The notes: generated by a model from the letters alone, not told the origin. A stretch of DNA of 64,000 bases from Kushneria phyllosphaerae (GCF_900312995.1 NZ_ONZI01000004.1:248001-312000); one strand, 5' to 3'; positions 1 through 9,454 are shown, counted from the first letter of the stretch. Numbers and translations: made by a program.

Positions 1-930
1 ATCAGCGTCGGGGTGACCGACATTGCCGGGGGCCATGGTGCCGACAATCCCGGCGATCCCATGAATCTATTGCTTGCAGTGATCGTGATTGGCGTCGTGC
101 TGACGTGCCAGCTCAGCCGTCACCCCATGCTGCGCGTGGGCTCCGTTTTTGTCGGGCTTTTGGCGGGGTGCATTGCAGCAGCTCTGATGGGGCGACTGGA
201 TCTGAGTGGCGTCGCCCAGGCCCCGCTTTTTCAGTTCCCTCAACCGTTACGCTATGGTCTGGGCTTTGATATTGCCGCTTTTATACCGGTCGCATTCATC
301 TTTGCCATCACGGCCATCGAGACCGTTGGCGACCTGACCGGCTCGTCGCGCGCCTCGCACCTGCCCACAAGTGGCCTCGAGTATCAAAAGCGCATTCGTG
401 GCGGCGTACTGGGTGACGGCTTCAACTCACTGATCGCGGGCGTTCTCAACACCTTCCCCAACACCACGTTCAGCCAGAACACGGGCATCATCCATTTAAC
501 CGGGGTCGCCAGTCGTCATATCGGGCTGTTCGTGGGCGGTATTCTGGTCATGCTGGGGCTGATCCCCGCCATGGGGGCAGTATTGCAGTCGATCCCGCAG
601 CCGGTTCTGGGCGCAGCCACCACGCTGATGTTCGGTCTGATCGCGGTGTCAGGTATTCGAATGCTGGCCGAGCAGCGTATGACCCGCAAACGGGTCATGA
701 TCATCGCGCTGTCCCTGGGTGCCGGGCTGGGTGTGGAGCTCGTGCCTCAGGTACTTTTCGGGCTGCCGGAGCTCGTTCAGAGCGTGCTCTCCTCCTCTAT
801 TACCACCGGCGGGCTGCTGGCCATCCTGATGCATCTGGTTCTGCCGGAACATCAGGCTACAGAGGAGGATCAGGCCATGGCAGAAGATCAGGCGCACGCG
901 TCCACTCGGCAGGCAACCGATACGCAATAA
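1..930 (+). CDS. NCS2-family uracil/xanthine permease, 3' part (5' end outside window)
   Basis: Inner-membrane nucleobase transporter of the NCS2 (nucleobase-cation symporter 2) family, probably importing xanthine, uric acid or uracil with protons. The frame is open from base 1, so the N-terminal half lies upstream of the window; about 309 residues remain. Several hydrophobic helices are visible, and the segment SQNTGIIHLTGVASR is the family's conserved N-x-G-x-(I)-x-x-T-x-V-A-S-R signature. The C-terminal tail after the last helix is acidic and glutamine-rich (cytoplasmic). The gene ends 19 bases before the convergent HIUase-like gene, which suggests a purine-catabolism setting and so favours xanthine or urate as substrate; the exact substrate cannot be read from this half. 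Confidence 0.9.
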   Translation: MSVGVTDIAGGHGADNPGDPMNLLLAVIVIGVVLTCQLSRHPMLRVGSVFVGLLAGCIAAALMGRLDLSGVAQAPLFQFPQPLRYGLGFDIAAFIPVAFIFAITAIETVGDLTGSSRASHLPTSGLEYQKRIRGGVLGDGFNSLIAGVLNTFPNTTFSQNTGIIHLTGVASRHIGLFVGGILVMLGLIPAMGAVLQSIPQPVLGAATTLMFGLIAVSGIRMLAEQRMTRKRVMIIALSLGAGLGVELVPQVLFGLPELVQSVLSSSITTGGLLAILMHLVLPEHQATEEDQAMAEDQAHASTRQATDTQ

Positions 931-948
931 TCTGAAGGGGCTAAATGT

Positions 949-1314
949 TCAGCGCCTGGCGGGTACCCGTCCACCGTGGCAGCTTCGGCTGTCACGATGA
1001 ATGCTGTATCCCCAGGGGCTTACCAGCAATACGATGACTTCACTGGTACCACTTGAAAGTGTCAGTTCAACCGGTACCCGGTCAAAGAGCGGGCAGTCCA
1101 CGCCCTGACCGAGAAAATAGTCACGCACGTGGTAGACGAGCCGGTAGTGTCCGCCACTGCCCTCCTGCAACAGGACGTCTTCAAGCTCTCCGCAGACATT
1201 GGTATGAAGCGTCGTAATGGGCTCCTCCTCCCCGTACGCCTCAAGCGACACCACCATCCCCTTTACTGCAATACCGTTGTATTGATCCAGTACTCGAGTC
1301 GTCAGCGTTGCCAT
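949..1314 (-). CDS. 5-hydroxyisourate hydrolase-like (transthyretin-related) protein lacking catalytic residues
   Basis: Transthyretin-fold protein of 121 residues. True HIUases hydrolyse 5-hydroxyisourate in the urate-to-allantoin pathway. The family frame is clear: LTTRVLDQYNG at the N terminus, HYRLVYHVRDYF in the middle and LLVSPWGYSIHRDS near the end. The key positions are changed: the N-terminal His of L-x-x-H-V-L-D is Arg7; the Arg of the T-x-x-D-G-R motif is Glu43 (NVCGE); the His of H-Y-H-V-P is missing (SEVIV, 91-95); and the C-terminal YRGS is HRDS followed by 12 extra residues. Start chosen at ATG 1314 because it aligns with the family; an upstream in-frame start would add 29 unrelated residues. 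Convergent with the NCS2 permease. Probably a non-hydrolytic paralogue, unless the activity has been rebuilt differently. Confidence 0.8.
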   Translation of the reverse strand: MATLTTRVLDQYNGIAVKGMVVSLEAYGEEEPITTLHTNVCGELEDVLLQEGSGGHYRLVYHVRDYFLGQGVDCPLFDRVPVELTLSSGTSEVIVLLVSPWGYSIHRDSRSCHGGRVPARR

Positions 1315-1501
1315 GTCCGCCTCCTGAAAACATGCCTTTCCCTGCCTTGAACATTGCATCGAAGCCGGGCATCGATACTGCCTGATGCTTCCACCGCCCA
1401 TGCACTACTGCAACGGCCTTCATGATACTGCGAGACAGCAGAGATCGGGGCCATCACTTTCGTCCAGGCCAGTACCACCACGGCTAGCGACCAAAAAAAA
1501 A

Positions 1502-1519
1502 CCGCACCCGAAGGTGCGG
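1502..1519 (-). terminator. Rho-independent terminator of the RND pump operon
   Basis: A 7-bp GC stem (CCGCACC/GGTGCGG) closed by a CGAA tetraloop (TTCG on the transcribed strand) is followed on the minus strand by nine T residues (A run at 1493-1501). It lies 24 bases beyond the acrB-like stop codon. Confidence 0.9.
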
Positions 1520-1542
1520 CCCTTGAATCACCACAGCATCCA

Positions 1543-4500
1543 TCAGCTGCGATTGTCCTCATCGGAAGCATGCGTTGAGCGCCCGGTAGACGCCTGTGCC
1601 GCACCATCCTGCCCTTCTTCCTGCTTTTGACCAATGCCCAGCTTGCGACTGGCCCACTGCGAGCCCTGCATGATGAACACATAGGTCGCCGGCACAAAGA
1701 GGCTGGCAAAAATCGTGATGGTGATCATGCCACCCACTACGGGTGTGCCGATATGATGACGGCTTGCCTCACTGGCGCCGCTGGCCAGTGCCAGAGGCAG
1801 CGTACCGCCAATGAAGGCTAGAGACGTCATCACGATCGGGCGGAAACGCTGCTTTGCAGCATGCTTGGCAGCCTCCACGATCGACAGCCCTTCATGCGCT
1901 CTCTGCTGCTGGGCAAATTCCACGATCAGAATGGCGTTTTTCGCCGCAAGTCCCACCACGACCAGCATCCCGATCTGCAGATACACACTGGTATCAAACT
2001 GCCGCAGCCACACCGCCAGCACCGCACCAAGAAAGGCAAAGGGCACCGAGGCGATAACGGCCAGCGGCAATGTCCAGCTTTCATACTGCGCTGCCAGAAT
2101 CAGGAACACCATGACGATACCGAACACGATGGCAATGACCGCCGCGTCGCCCGCGTTCTCCTGCTGATAGGCCTCACCGGTCCACCCCATTGAATAGTCA
2201 CTGCCCAGCTGATCCTGAACGATCTTGCGCACGGCCTCTATTGCCTGACCATTACTGTAGCCGGGAGCGGCTGCGATCTGGAACTTGGCAGCCGGATAGA
2301 CGTTATAACGATCAAGCGTCGTAGGCGCCTGCTCACGCTTCATCGTGACCAGAGCCGACAGCGGAATACGCTGACCATCGCCGCCCCGAACATACACCTG
2401 ATTCAGGTTTTCCGGCGACTGACGGAACTCGTCTTCGGACTGCAGATATACTTGGAAGTTACGACTCTGACGCGTGAAGTAGTTCACAAACGCACTACCA
2501 AAGGTACTGGAAAGCGTCGTATTCAAATCGCTCAGATCAACGCCCAGACTCTGTGCCTTTTCTCGATCCACCGTGGCGTGATAGGTCGGTACTGCCGTAT
2601 TCAGGGTTGTGAAGGCCTGAGCAATGGCCGGGTCCTGATTGGCCGCCTGCATGATTTTCTGGCTCGCCTGGGCGAGCTCCTGAGAATCGGCACCGCCAAG
2701 CGACTGCAAATAGCCAGTCAGGCCTCCAGTCGGAGATAGCCCGATGATGGGCGGCAAATTGAAGGCCATGGCCTGCCCACCCGGGATTCCGGCAGCCGTT
2801 TTCATGACCGTACCGATAAGCCCATCGGCGGTGATATCGCGCTGTGACCAGGGTTTCATCGAAATGAACATGGTGCCCTTGGCCGTATTGGCCGCCCCGG
2901 ACACAAGATCATAGCCGGGGATGGAGGTGGCATAATCCACTCCATCGATGGTCTCAAGCTTTTTTGAGAGCTTTTGCATGTACTCATCGGTGCGCTCCAC
3001 CGAAGAGCCGGCGGGCAGATTGACCGCCGCGAGCACGATGCCCTGATCTGTCGACGGTATCAGCCCCTGCGGAAGCTGCGAATACAGCCACCAGGAAAGT
3101 ACACAGCAGCCGGCAAACATCGCCATGGTGATGAAGAAGTGCCGGATCAGAAAGCCAACACAGGCCAGAAAGACATTGGTGACCTTGTCAAAGCCGCGGT
3201 TGAACCATACGAAGGGCTTTTTGACGATTTGTAGCCAGCGAGGCTCTTCACCTTCCTTGTGGCGCTTGATGAAAATGGCACCCATGGCCGGTGTAAAGGA
3301 CAGCGCCACCAGCGCTGAAATGCCCACCGAGATCGCAATGGTAATCGCGAACTGACGATACATCTGGCCGGTCATGCCGGAGATGAAGGCCACGGGAATA
3401 AAGACGGACGCCATGATAAAGGAGGTCGCCAGCACCGGGCCGGTTACCTCCTTCATCGCCTTGAAGGCAGCATTCATGGGTGTTGTATCGGGCTCTTCCT
3501 CGAGTATGCGCTCGATGTTTTCGATGACCACGATCGCGTCATCCACCACGATCCCGATGGCCAGTATCATGCCGAAAAGCGACAGCAGGTTGATCGAGAA
3601 ATCGAGCAGATACATGCCACCGAAGGTCCCCACTACCGAAATGGGCACCACTGACATGGCCACCAGCGTTGAACGCCAGTTCTGCAGGAAAACAAACACG
3701 ATGATCGCGACCAGCAACAACGCCTCGATGAAGGTATGTTTGACCGACTCGATCGAGGCATCAATGAAGAGCGTCGTATCATAGGGGATGACGTAGTCCA
3801 GACCCGCCGGGAAGCGCTGCTTCATGTCAGCCAGCGTCGTCTTGACCTCTTTGGCCACGTCCAGTGCGTTGGCGCCGGGCTGCTGATAGATGGCAATCGG
3901 TGCAATGGGTGAGCCATTGACGCGGCCGATAACACCATAGCTGGACGACCCAAGCTCGACTCTGGCCACATCGCTGAGCTTGAGTGATGATCCGTCTTCA
4001 TTGGTCCGCAGAATAATATTGCGGAAATCGCTGGCAGAGGACATGCGCCCCTGGGTGGTCACCGTATAGGTGTAGGCGCCCGGTTTACGCTGGGGCGCAC
4101 CGTTGAGCTTGCCTGCTGAAACAACGGTATTTTGCGCCCGAATGGCCGAGGAGACTTCAGAAGGGGTCAGATCATACTGCGACAGCTTGTCCGGATTGAG
4201 CCAGATACGCATGGCGAAATCCTGGTTGCCCAGCACTTCGGCATTCCCCACACCCGGCAGACGCCTGATTTCATCAAGGATATTGATGTTGGCATAGTTG
4301 TTCAGGAAAAGGCGATCATATTCGTTATTGGGCGAATAGAGCGCTGTGAACAGCAGGATACTGCTGGATTGCTGCTCAACGGTAACCCCCTGATTCTGCA
4401 CTTCGGTTGGAAGCTGGGAGAGCGCTCGTTGTACACGGTTATTGACGTCAATGGTGGCCTGATCCGGATCGGTCCCGATACGGAAATAGACCTGCATGCT

Positions 4501-4770
4501 CAGCTGGCCGCTGTCGGCGCTGGTGGACGTGATATAGATCATGTCCTGAACGCCGTTGATCTCCTGGGTCAGTACGGAGGCAACCGTTTCCGACAGCACC
4601 TGGGCACTGGCACCCGGGTAGGCTGCCGACACCGAAACGGTAGGCGGTACCACCTGCGGGTACTGCTCGACCGCCAATCCTCTTACCGACATGAATCCGA
4701 TCAGCGTAATGATGATCGAGATGACGGTGGCGAAGATCGGCCGATTGATGAAAAAGCTCGAAATATTCAT
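1543..4770 (-). CDS. RND multidrug efflux permease, AcrB/MexB-like (HAE-1 family)
   Basis: Inner-membrane proton-driven drug exporter of 1075 residues, the usual length for hydrophobe/amphiphile RND pumps. It begins with the typical MNISSFFINRPIFATVISI first helix. The paired aspartates of the proton relay in helix 4 are present (GIVVDDAIVVIEN, Asp410-Asp411), and the two large periplasmic loops follow helices 1 and 7 as in AcrB. The C-terminal tail is charged and cytoplasmic. It sits 15 bases downstream of the AcrA-like gene, so the two form an operon. No TolC/OprM-type outer-membrane factor is encoded nearby; the pump probably recruits one encoded elsewhere. Drug spectrum cannot be told from sequence alone. 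Confidence 0.95.
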   Translation of the reverse strand: MNISSFFINRPIFATVISIIITLIGFMSVRGLAVEQYPQVVPPTVSVSAAYPGASAQVLSETVASVLTQEINGVQDMIYITSTSADSGQLSMQVYFRIGTDPDQATIDVNNRVQRALSQLPTEVQNQGVTVEQQSSSILLFTALYSPNNEYDRLFLNNYANINILDEIRRLPGVGNAEVLGNQDFAMRIWLNPDKLSQYDLTPSEVSSAIRAQNTVVSAGKLNGAPQRKPGAYTYTVTTQGRMSSASDFRNIILRTNEDGSSLKLSDVARVELGSSSYGVIGRVNGSPIAPIAIYQQPGANALDVAKEVKTTLADMKQRFPAGLDYVIPYDTTLFIDASIESVKHTFIEALLLVAIIVFVFLQNWRSTLVAMSVVPISVVGTFGGMYLLDFSINLLSLFGMILAIGIVVDDAIVVIENIERILEEEPDTTPMNAAFKAMKEVTGPVLATSFIMASVFIPVAFISGMTGQMYRQFAITIAISVGISALVALSFTPAMGAIFIKRHKEGEEPRWLQIVKKPFVWFNRGFDKVTNVFLACVGFLIRHFFITMAMFAGCCVLSWWLYSQLPQGLIPSTDQGIVLAAVNLPAGSSVERTDEYMQKLSKKLETIDGVDYATSIPGYDLVSGAANTAKGTMFISMKPWSQRDITADGLIGTVMKTAAGIPGGQAMAFNLPPIIGLSPTGGLTGYLQSLGGADSQELAQASQKIMQAANQDPAIAQAFTTLNTAVPTYHATVDREKAQSLGVDLSDLNTTLSSTFGSAFVNYFTRQSRNFQVYLQSEDEFRQSPENLNQVYVRGGDGQRIPLSALVTMKREQAPTTLDRYNVYPAAKFQIAAAPGYSNGQAIEAVRKIVQDQLGSDYSMGWTGEAYQQENAGDAAVIAIVFGIVMVFLILAAQYESWTLPLAVIASVPFAFLGAVLAVWLRQFDTSVYLQIGMLVVVGLAAKNAILIVEFAQQQRAHEGLSIVEAAKHAAKQRFRPIVMTSLAFIGGTLPLALASGASEASRHHIGTPVVGGMITITIFASLFVPATYVFIMQGSQWASRKLGIGQKQEEGQDGAAQASTGRSTHASDEDNRS

Positions 4771-4785
4771 CGGCTCAAATCGCCC

Positions 4786-6063
4786 TTAATGGTTGCTGCT
4801 GCGTTCATCAGCACTGGTTTGATCGGAGTCACCGCTAACACCAGTACTCTGCCCCGGCATGTTGCTCGCGCTGCCACCGTCCTTGCCGGAAGGGTCTCCA
4901 GGCGTCTCGTCCGTGTTGCCATCGAAGGGCTGAGGATCGATTTTATTGCCGCCCGAAATACCACCGAGATTACTGACGATCACGCGATCACCAGGCGCAA
5001 TGCCTTCGGTCAGGATGACCCAGCCCCGAGCCTGTTCTCCCATCGTGACAAAGCGGCTTTCGGCTTCATTGTTATCGTTGAGCACAAAGATCTGAGGACC
5101 CTTGAGCCCTTCGGTGACCGCCACTTCAGGTACGGCCAGCACATGGAACCGCATCAGATTTTTCAGCTTGACGCGGACAAACTGTCCGGGCAGGAAAAGA
5201 TTCTGAGGATTTTCGAATACGGCGCGTGACTGCACGGTACTGGTGCTCTCATCGACACGGTCGCCAAGAAAGTCGAGATCACCTTCCAGTGAGGTGTCCG
5301 TGGTAGCGCTGTCCTGACCATAAGGAAAATCAAGTTCGACGCCCACTTTGGGGGCATCCTCCATATGACGCTGACGGCGCAGCGCAAAGGCATCGTCCTG
5401 AGGCAGGGAGAAACGCACTTCAAGCGGGTCAACCGGGGTGACCTCTGCCAGCTCGGTCTGGCGCGCCACATAGTTGCCGACATTGACCTCATTAAGACTG
5501 ACCTGCCCTGTTACGGGCGCCTTGACATCCGTGTAATCGAGGTCAATCCGGGCACTTTTCAGGGCAGCCTGTGACTGCGCGACGGCGGCTCTGGAAGTAT
5601 CACGCTGGCTGAGTGCCTGATCCCGCTGCTGCTGGCTGATCGAGCCATTTTGATAAAGACGCTGATAGCGCTCGTAATCACGCTGCGCTTCATTGGCACT
5701 GGCTCGCGCGCTCTGCAGGTCGGCCTGTGCCTGCGCCACAGCAGCCTGGTAGGTATCCTTTTCGATCGTGAACAGGATATCGCCCTTTTGCACGATATCT
5801 CCGGCCCGATAATGCTGCTGCTCCAGCGTGCCATCCACGCGCGCGATGATGTCGACCGAGCGGTCGCTGCGCACCATGGCCGGATAGGTCTTGTCCATCT
5901 CCAGATCAAACGGTTTAAGCGTCTGTACCTGAGCCTGCTTGGGCGGTGGTGCCTGCTGCCCTTCGTCTTTTTTATCATCGTTACCGCCGCAGGCGACAAG
6001 CAACAGCGAGAAGACTCCAATCAGACTCCACCCCTGGATCCGTCTGGCAAACTTCTGATTCAT
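4786..6063 (-). CDS. RND efflux periplasmic adaptor, AcrA/MexA-like lipoprotein
   Basis: Membrane-fusion protein of 425 residues that links the AcrB-like permease to an outer-membrane channel. The N terminus is a lipoprotein signal with lipobox LLVAC (Cys25). Next come a lipoyl half-motif (GDIVQKGDILFTIE), an alpha-helical hairpin rich in Gln/Ala/Arg (about residues 95-165), the second lipoyl half (APVTGQVSLNEVNVGNYV) and the beta-barrel and membrane-proximal domains. The last ~45 residues are a Gly/Ser/Asp-rich low-complexity tail, longer than in AcrA. First gene of the two-gene pump operon; transcription presumably starts in 6064-6252. Confidence 0.94.
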   Translation of the reverse strand: MNQKFARRIQGWSLIGVFSLLLVACGGNDDKKDEGQQAPPPKQAQVQTLKPFDLEMDKTYPAMVRSDRSVDIIARVDGTLEQQHYRAGDIVQKGDILFTIEKDTYQAAVAQAQADLQSARASANEAQRDYERYQRLYQNGSISQQQRDQALSQRDTSRAAVAQSQAALKSARIDLDYTDVKAPVTGQVSLNEVNVGNYVARQTELAEVTPVDPLEVRFSLPQDDAFALRRQRHMEDAPKVGVELDFPYGQDSATTDTSLEGDLDFLGDRVDESTSTVQSRAVFENPQNLFLPGQFVRVKLKNLMRFHVLAVPEVAVTEGLKGPQIFVLNDNNEAESRFVTMGEQARGWVILTEGIAPGDRVIVSNLGGISGGNKIDPQPFDGNTDETPGDPSGKDGGSASNMPGQSTGVSGDSDQTSADERSSNH

Positions 6064-6252
6064 CTGGAGGATATCCGTCGTTATTAGGTGATCAACTGAC
6101 GCTTTTTCAAGAGCGCGCGATGAGGGTCAAACCGAGAATGAAGCCAGTTTAGATGCATTCCTGTATGTATGTAAATTAATGGTGGTCGATAGTGCCTACC
6201 ATTTAAGCCTGGTGTTCGAACCTGCCGGACAGAAGGTCAACAATAACAACAA

Positions 6253-6277
6253 GAACGCCCCGCATGGCGGGGCGTTC
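6253..6277 (-). terminator. Terminator of the AraC/Rob-like regulator gene
   Basis: An 11-bp perfect stem (GAACGCCCCGC / GCGGGGCGTTC) with a 3-base loop. The minus-strand sequence after it is T-rich (TTGTTGTTATTG). It lies 26 bases past the regulator's stop codon and separates it from the pump operon. Confidence 0.85.
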
Positions 6278-6303
6278 AGAAATATTCTGCTCTCTTTCGT
6301 CAA

Positions 6304-7134
6304 TCAATCAAGAGGAACACGCAGCTCAAGACTTTTCATGCCGGCATCACGCAGGCCTTCATGATAGATAACGCGTGAGTGATCAACACGAATCTGCTCG
6401 TTATGCTCTTGCGCCCAGCGGATCGCCATGTGCTTGAAGCACTGCTCGCGATCCTTTTCACTGCCCAGTGTGGCACTCATCGAACGGCCGGCCGGCACCG
6501 TGACCCAGCGCAGCGGCAGCGGCGGATTCCAGGTCGCACGACGTGTCATGCGATAACCAACATCCTTGCGCATGCGGTGCGTCGGCGTAATGTTTGGATC
6601 ATCATAATAAAAGCAGACAGATTCAACGATGGACTCCTTGGCATGCTGCGGACACATGGACAGCAGCATCTGACGAAGACTCTCTTCACTGTTCTTGTCA
6701 TCACCAAAAGAGCGCATGACCAGGAAATATTCCTCATCGTGTTCGACCACATTGACCGGTGTCGCATCGTCACGCACCAGACCGTTGGTGGCGATCTCCA
6801 TACGCATGCTTTCACGATAGCCGCGCGGTGAGCTGCCGAAGTGACGTCGAAACACACGACTAAAGGCAGCATGATCCTGGTAGCCGCACTCAAGTGCGAC
6901 TTCCATGATGGACTTGCGGGTATAAATCAACAGCATGGCAGCGCGGTCCAGACGGATCGCTGCATGATAGTCAGTGGGCGTTACGCCGAAGGACTGTTTG
7001 AACTTGCGACGAAGATGCGAGCATGAAAGACCGACCTGCTGAGCCACCAGCGTCATGGGCATCAAAATGTTGGTGTGCTCATGAAGGATGACTTCAGTTG
7101 CGGCGACGTCAAATTCTCTGCTGTCCATCATCAT
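6304..7134 (-). CDS. AraC-family regulator with C-terminal GyrI-like domain (Rob type)
   Basis: Cytoplasmic transcription factor of about 276 residues. The N-terminal ~105 residues hold the two AraC helix-turn-helix motifs (MTLVAQQVGLSCSHLRRKFK and IMEVALECGYQDHAAFSRVF followed by FGSSPRGYRES). The rest, from about VRDDATPVNVVEHDEEYF, resembles the GyrI-like/Rob small-molecule-binding domain. This HTH-first order is that of E. coli Rob, which controls acrAB. Being just upstream of an AcrAB-type pump and in the same direction, it is a good candidate regulator of that pump (inference). Start placed at ATG 7134, six bases after GAGGGA; ATG 7140 abuts the ribosome-binding site. Confidence 0.85.
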   Translation of the reverse strand: MMMDSREFDVAATEVILHEHTNILMPMTLVAQQVGLSCSHLRRKFKQSFGVTPTDYHAAIRLDRAAMLLIYTRKSIMEVALECGYQDHAAFSRVFRRHFGSSPRGYRESMRMEIATNGLVRDDATPVNVVEHDEEYFLVMRSFGDDKNSEESLRQMLLSMCPQHAKESIVESVCFYYDDPNITPTHRMRKDVGYRMTRRATWNPPLPLRWVTVPAGRSMSATLGSEKDREQCFKHMAIRWAQEHNEQIRVDHSRVIYHEGLRDAGMKSLELRVPLD

Positions 7135-7920
7135 ATCCATTCCCTCGGCAATAACGCGTTGTGTACGGCACGGCGCCTCTATGCGCCAGAATCTTTAGGA
7201 CTGAAGGCAGCGGCGTTGAATGCAACAAGGCATGGGCGCGGCATCAGGACCTTCAAATCAGTAACCGTTTTCAGTGAGCAGCACGATTGTCGAAACATGG
7301 CGGTCGCGATATCAGGTTGTGATAAAAAAACGCATAACCTGCTGTCTGCATGACGACAATATTTCAGTGCTGACTTGCTGAAAGTTGTACGCAGAATAAG
7401 GGAAGGGCTGATCAAGTAAAGTATGAAACTGTCAAAGATTATTAAAATCGCGCTTTGATACATTAATCGTGCAGTCAAAAGCTAAACTATGAAGAACTAC
7501 AAAACATAATAAAAAATGTTTTTTATTATTAAATAAATAATACCAATTTAAAATTTAGTACTAGAAAACTAATACTCATGCTCAGATAGGCCTTGTTTAT
7601 CCAGCCTTTTTCAGCATCACCCCCTGCAGCTCATCAATTTTTTACAGCCATAGGAATGACAATAGTGTGGCCGAAAGTGAATATATCGATGACATACCCA
7701 TCCTTTAATCATACGAACTTCTGAAAGCTGCAAGCCATTGATTGCAATGAAATGTTTCTGTAGGTAACCGCCAATAAATATCAAAACTGTGCCTGTCTAT
7801 GCAATAAAACGACATATGCGCTAAAGCCGTTAAATTATATTAACTCCCGAAAAGAACCGTTTCCTCATGAACCAGAGTCGTGGCGCCGAAACAGGCTCCC
7901 CCTCGAACCCACAAAAGAAA
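7135..7920. other. Intergenic region, partly AT-rich
   Basis: About 790 bases between the Rob-like regulator and the fliA terminator. The part from roughly 7485 to 7570 is strikingly AT-rich compared with the neighbours. Short open frames on both strands have no ribosome-binding site and no recognisable family. It should contain the regulator's promoter (minus strand, near 7140-7250). I see no further structure I can support. Confidence 0.6.
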
Positions 7921-7942
7921 AAGGCGCCCTTGAAGGCGCCTT
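7921..7942 (-). terminator. Terminator downstream of fliA
   Basis: An 8-bp stem AAGGCGCC/GGCGCCTT with a 6-base loop; the minus-strand tail is TTTTCTTTT. It lies 35 bases after the fliA stop codon. Confidence 0.88.
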
Positions 7943-7977
7943 GAACAATATGGGTCACTTGACAGTTTAGAAATGTT

Positions 7978-8694
7978 TCAATCGTCTATGGAAACCAGTG
8001 CTGCACGAAGCCTTGCTACCGCCTGACCATGAAGCTGGCAAACACGTGACTCACTCACCCCCATGACAGCGCCGATCTCCTTGAGGTTCAGCTCTTCCTG
8101 ATAATAGAGCGCCATCATCAGTTTTTCACGCTCGGGCAACGCTTCAATAGCCGCCATCATCTCATGGCGTTCAGCACCGGCAATCCACGCATCATGCGGG
8201 TCAAGTGAGGTTTCAACACTTTCCGACAGACGCGAAGCCTCTGCCTCATCGGAGCTTGAGTCCTCATAGGTCATCAGAAAGCCATTATTGGTATCGCTAA
8301 GCACCTGTTGATACTCGCGCAGCTCGATACCCAGCTCGGAAGCCACCTCACGCTCTGTCGGGGCTCGCCCGTCGCGCTGCTCAAGCTTCCAGATGGCCCG
8401 GTCGATATCACGGGCACTGCGCCGGACGCTTCTCGGCAGCCAGTCACGTGAGCGAAGCTCATCGATCATGGCGCCGCGAACTCGCTGAGACGCGTAGGTC
8501 GAAAACGTTGCGCCCTGATCGGCGTCAAATCGCTTGAAGGCGTCCAGAAGACCCAGCATGCCTGCCTGTATCAGATCATCCAGCTCCACACTGGCCGGTA
8601 GACGCACCTGCATCGAAAGTGCCTGACGTCGAACCAGTGGCATATAGTCGTCCAGCAGTTGCCTCTGATCGATTCTGCCTTGAGCCGTATACAT
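7978..8694 (-). CDS. fliA: RNA polymerase sigma-28 factor FliA
   Basis: Flagellar sigma factor of 238 residues (E. coli FliA has 239) that directs RNA polymerase to late flagellar promoters and is inhibited by FlgM. Region 2 is clear (LPASVELDDLIQAG, FSTYASQRVRGAMIDELR, DWLPRSVRR) and region 4 ends with YYQEELNLKEIGAVMGVSESRVCQL. Start chosen at ATG 8694 (MYTAQGRID), seven bases after AGGA; ATG 8700 is only one base from that site, and earlier starts add sequence not found in the family. Monocistronic, with a terminator behind it. Seven sites matching its promoter consensus lie in this window, including three before the flagellin genes. Confidence 0.96.
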   Translation of the reverse strand: MYTAQGRIDQRQLLDDYMPLVRRQALSMQVRLPASVELDDLIQAGMLGLLDAFKRFDADQGATFSTYASQRVRGAMIDELRSRDWLPRSVRRSARDIDRAIWKLEQRDGRAPTEREVASELGIELREYQQVLSDTNNGFLMTYEDSSSDEAEASRLSESVETSLDPHDAWIAGAERHEMMAAIEALPEREKLMMALYYQEELNLKEIGAVMGVSESRVCQLHGQAVARLRAALVSIDD

Positions 8695-9427
8695 GCCCAT
8701 ATCCTGAAATCCGTTTGATGAGGGGACACACGATGTGTCCAGCCTGTCTTGTGCACACATTATTGACAGAACACTACAAAAACGAATGGGAAAAGAGCCA
8801 CGAAAAGTACGGCTTTCTTTAGGGATTGATGTTCCTGCCAAAAACTGACGCCATCAAAAACCTGCCATGGGACTGGAGCACTACGCGTGGTGTCGATTTT
8901 TTCTGTCCATCAACACCATCAGTGGCCCGGCACTAATGCCGTGACACACAGTCAAGATCAACAGACTCAGGCTGATCACGGTTCAAGCCATTTCAGTCTG
9001 ATCAATGCCCACCTTATTCGGAGCATGGGCCCGTCTCCTGATGTGCGCTCTCCTGTACCCGGCTCTTCTGGCCGGACGCAGCTCGGCGCCGCGTCAGCTA
9101 TCAAGCATGCAATACAAAAGCCCACTGCAATGCAGACAACAGATAGTAACGGAAGCCTCCGCTTGATCGTAAGCAGCAAAACAGGGTTACCACCCAGCAC
9201 CTTATATACCCACCCATTGCGTTCGATGATTACAGCCATGGATAGCACATTAGCAGTACGTCTTGAATGGGTTTAACACGTGCGGGGAGCTACTGGAGAC
9301 AAAATGGGTCGCAGATCATCAAATATTGTCTGCTTAGACGAATTTAAAAATGCCTTATTAATCAAGATATTTTTGGCGTTTGCGAGCAATAGATCATTAA
9401 CTTGATAAAAAATAAGTCGACGCCAAC
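8695..9427. other. Intergenic region between fliA and the first flagellin promoter
   Basis: About 730 bases. It must hold the fliA promoter (minus strand, just above 8700). A 129-codon plus-strand frame (8887-9276) and a 90-codon minus-strand frame with one hydrophobic stretch (8976-9248) overlap here; neither has a ribosome-binding site and I do not recognise either, so they are left unannotated. Confidence 0.55.
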
Positions 9428-9454
9428 TAAAGCATTTCCCTACCGAGTCGTTAA
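9428..9454 (+). promoter_or_regulatory. Sigma-28 (FliA) promoter of the first flagellin gene
   Basis: TAAA (9428-9431), a 15-base spacer, then GTCGTTAA (9447-9454; 6 of 8 to GCCGATAA). The start codon is 195 bases downstream of the -10 element, leaving a long untranslated leader. Confidence 0.75.

Noticed and set aside
4132..5229. 365-codon plus-strand frame over the RND pump genes
   Set aside because: Antisense to the strongly supported acrA/acrB-like genes; no recognisable family and biased composition typical of a shadow frame.
7179..7478. 99-codon minus-strand frame upstream of the Rob-like gene
   Set aside because: No start signal and no homology; lies in an AT-shifting intergenic region.
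8976..9248. 90-codon minus-strand frame with one hydrophobic stretch, overlapping a 129-codon plus-strand frame
   Set aside because: No ribosome-binding site, no family resemblance, and the two frames shadow each other; not enough to call a gene.
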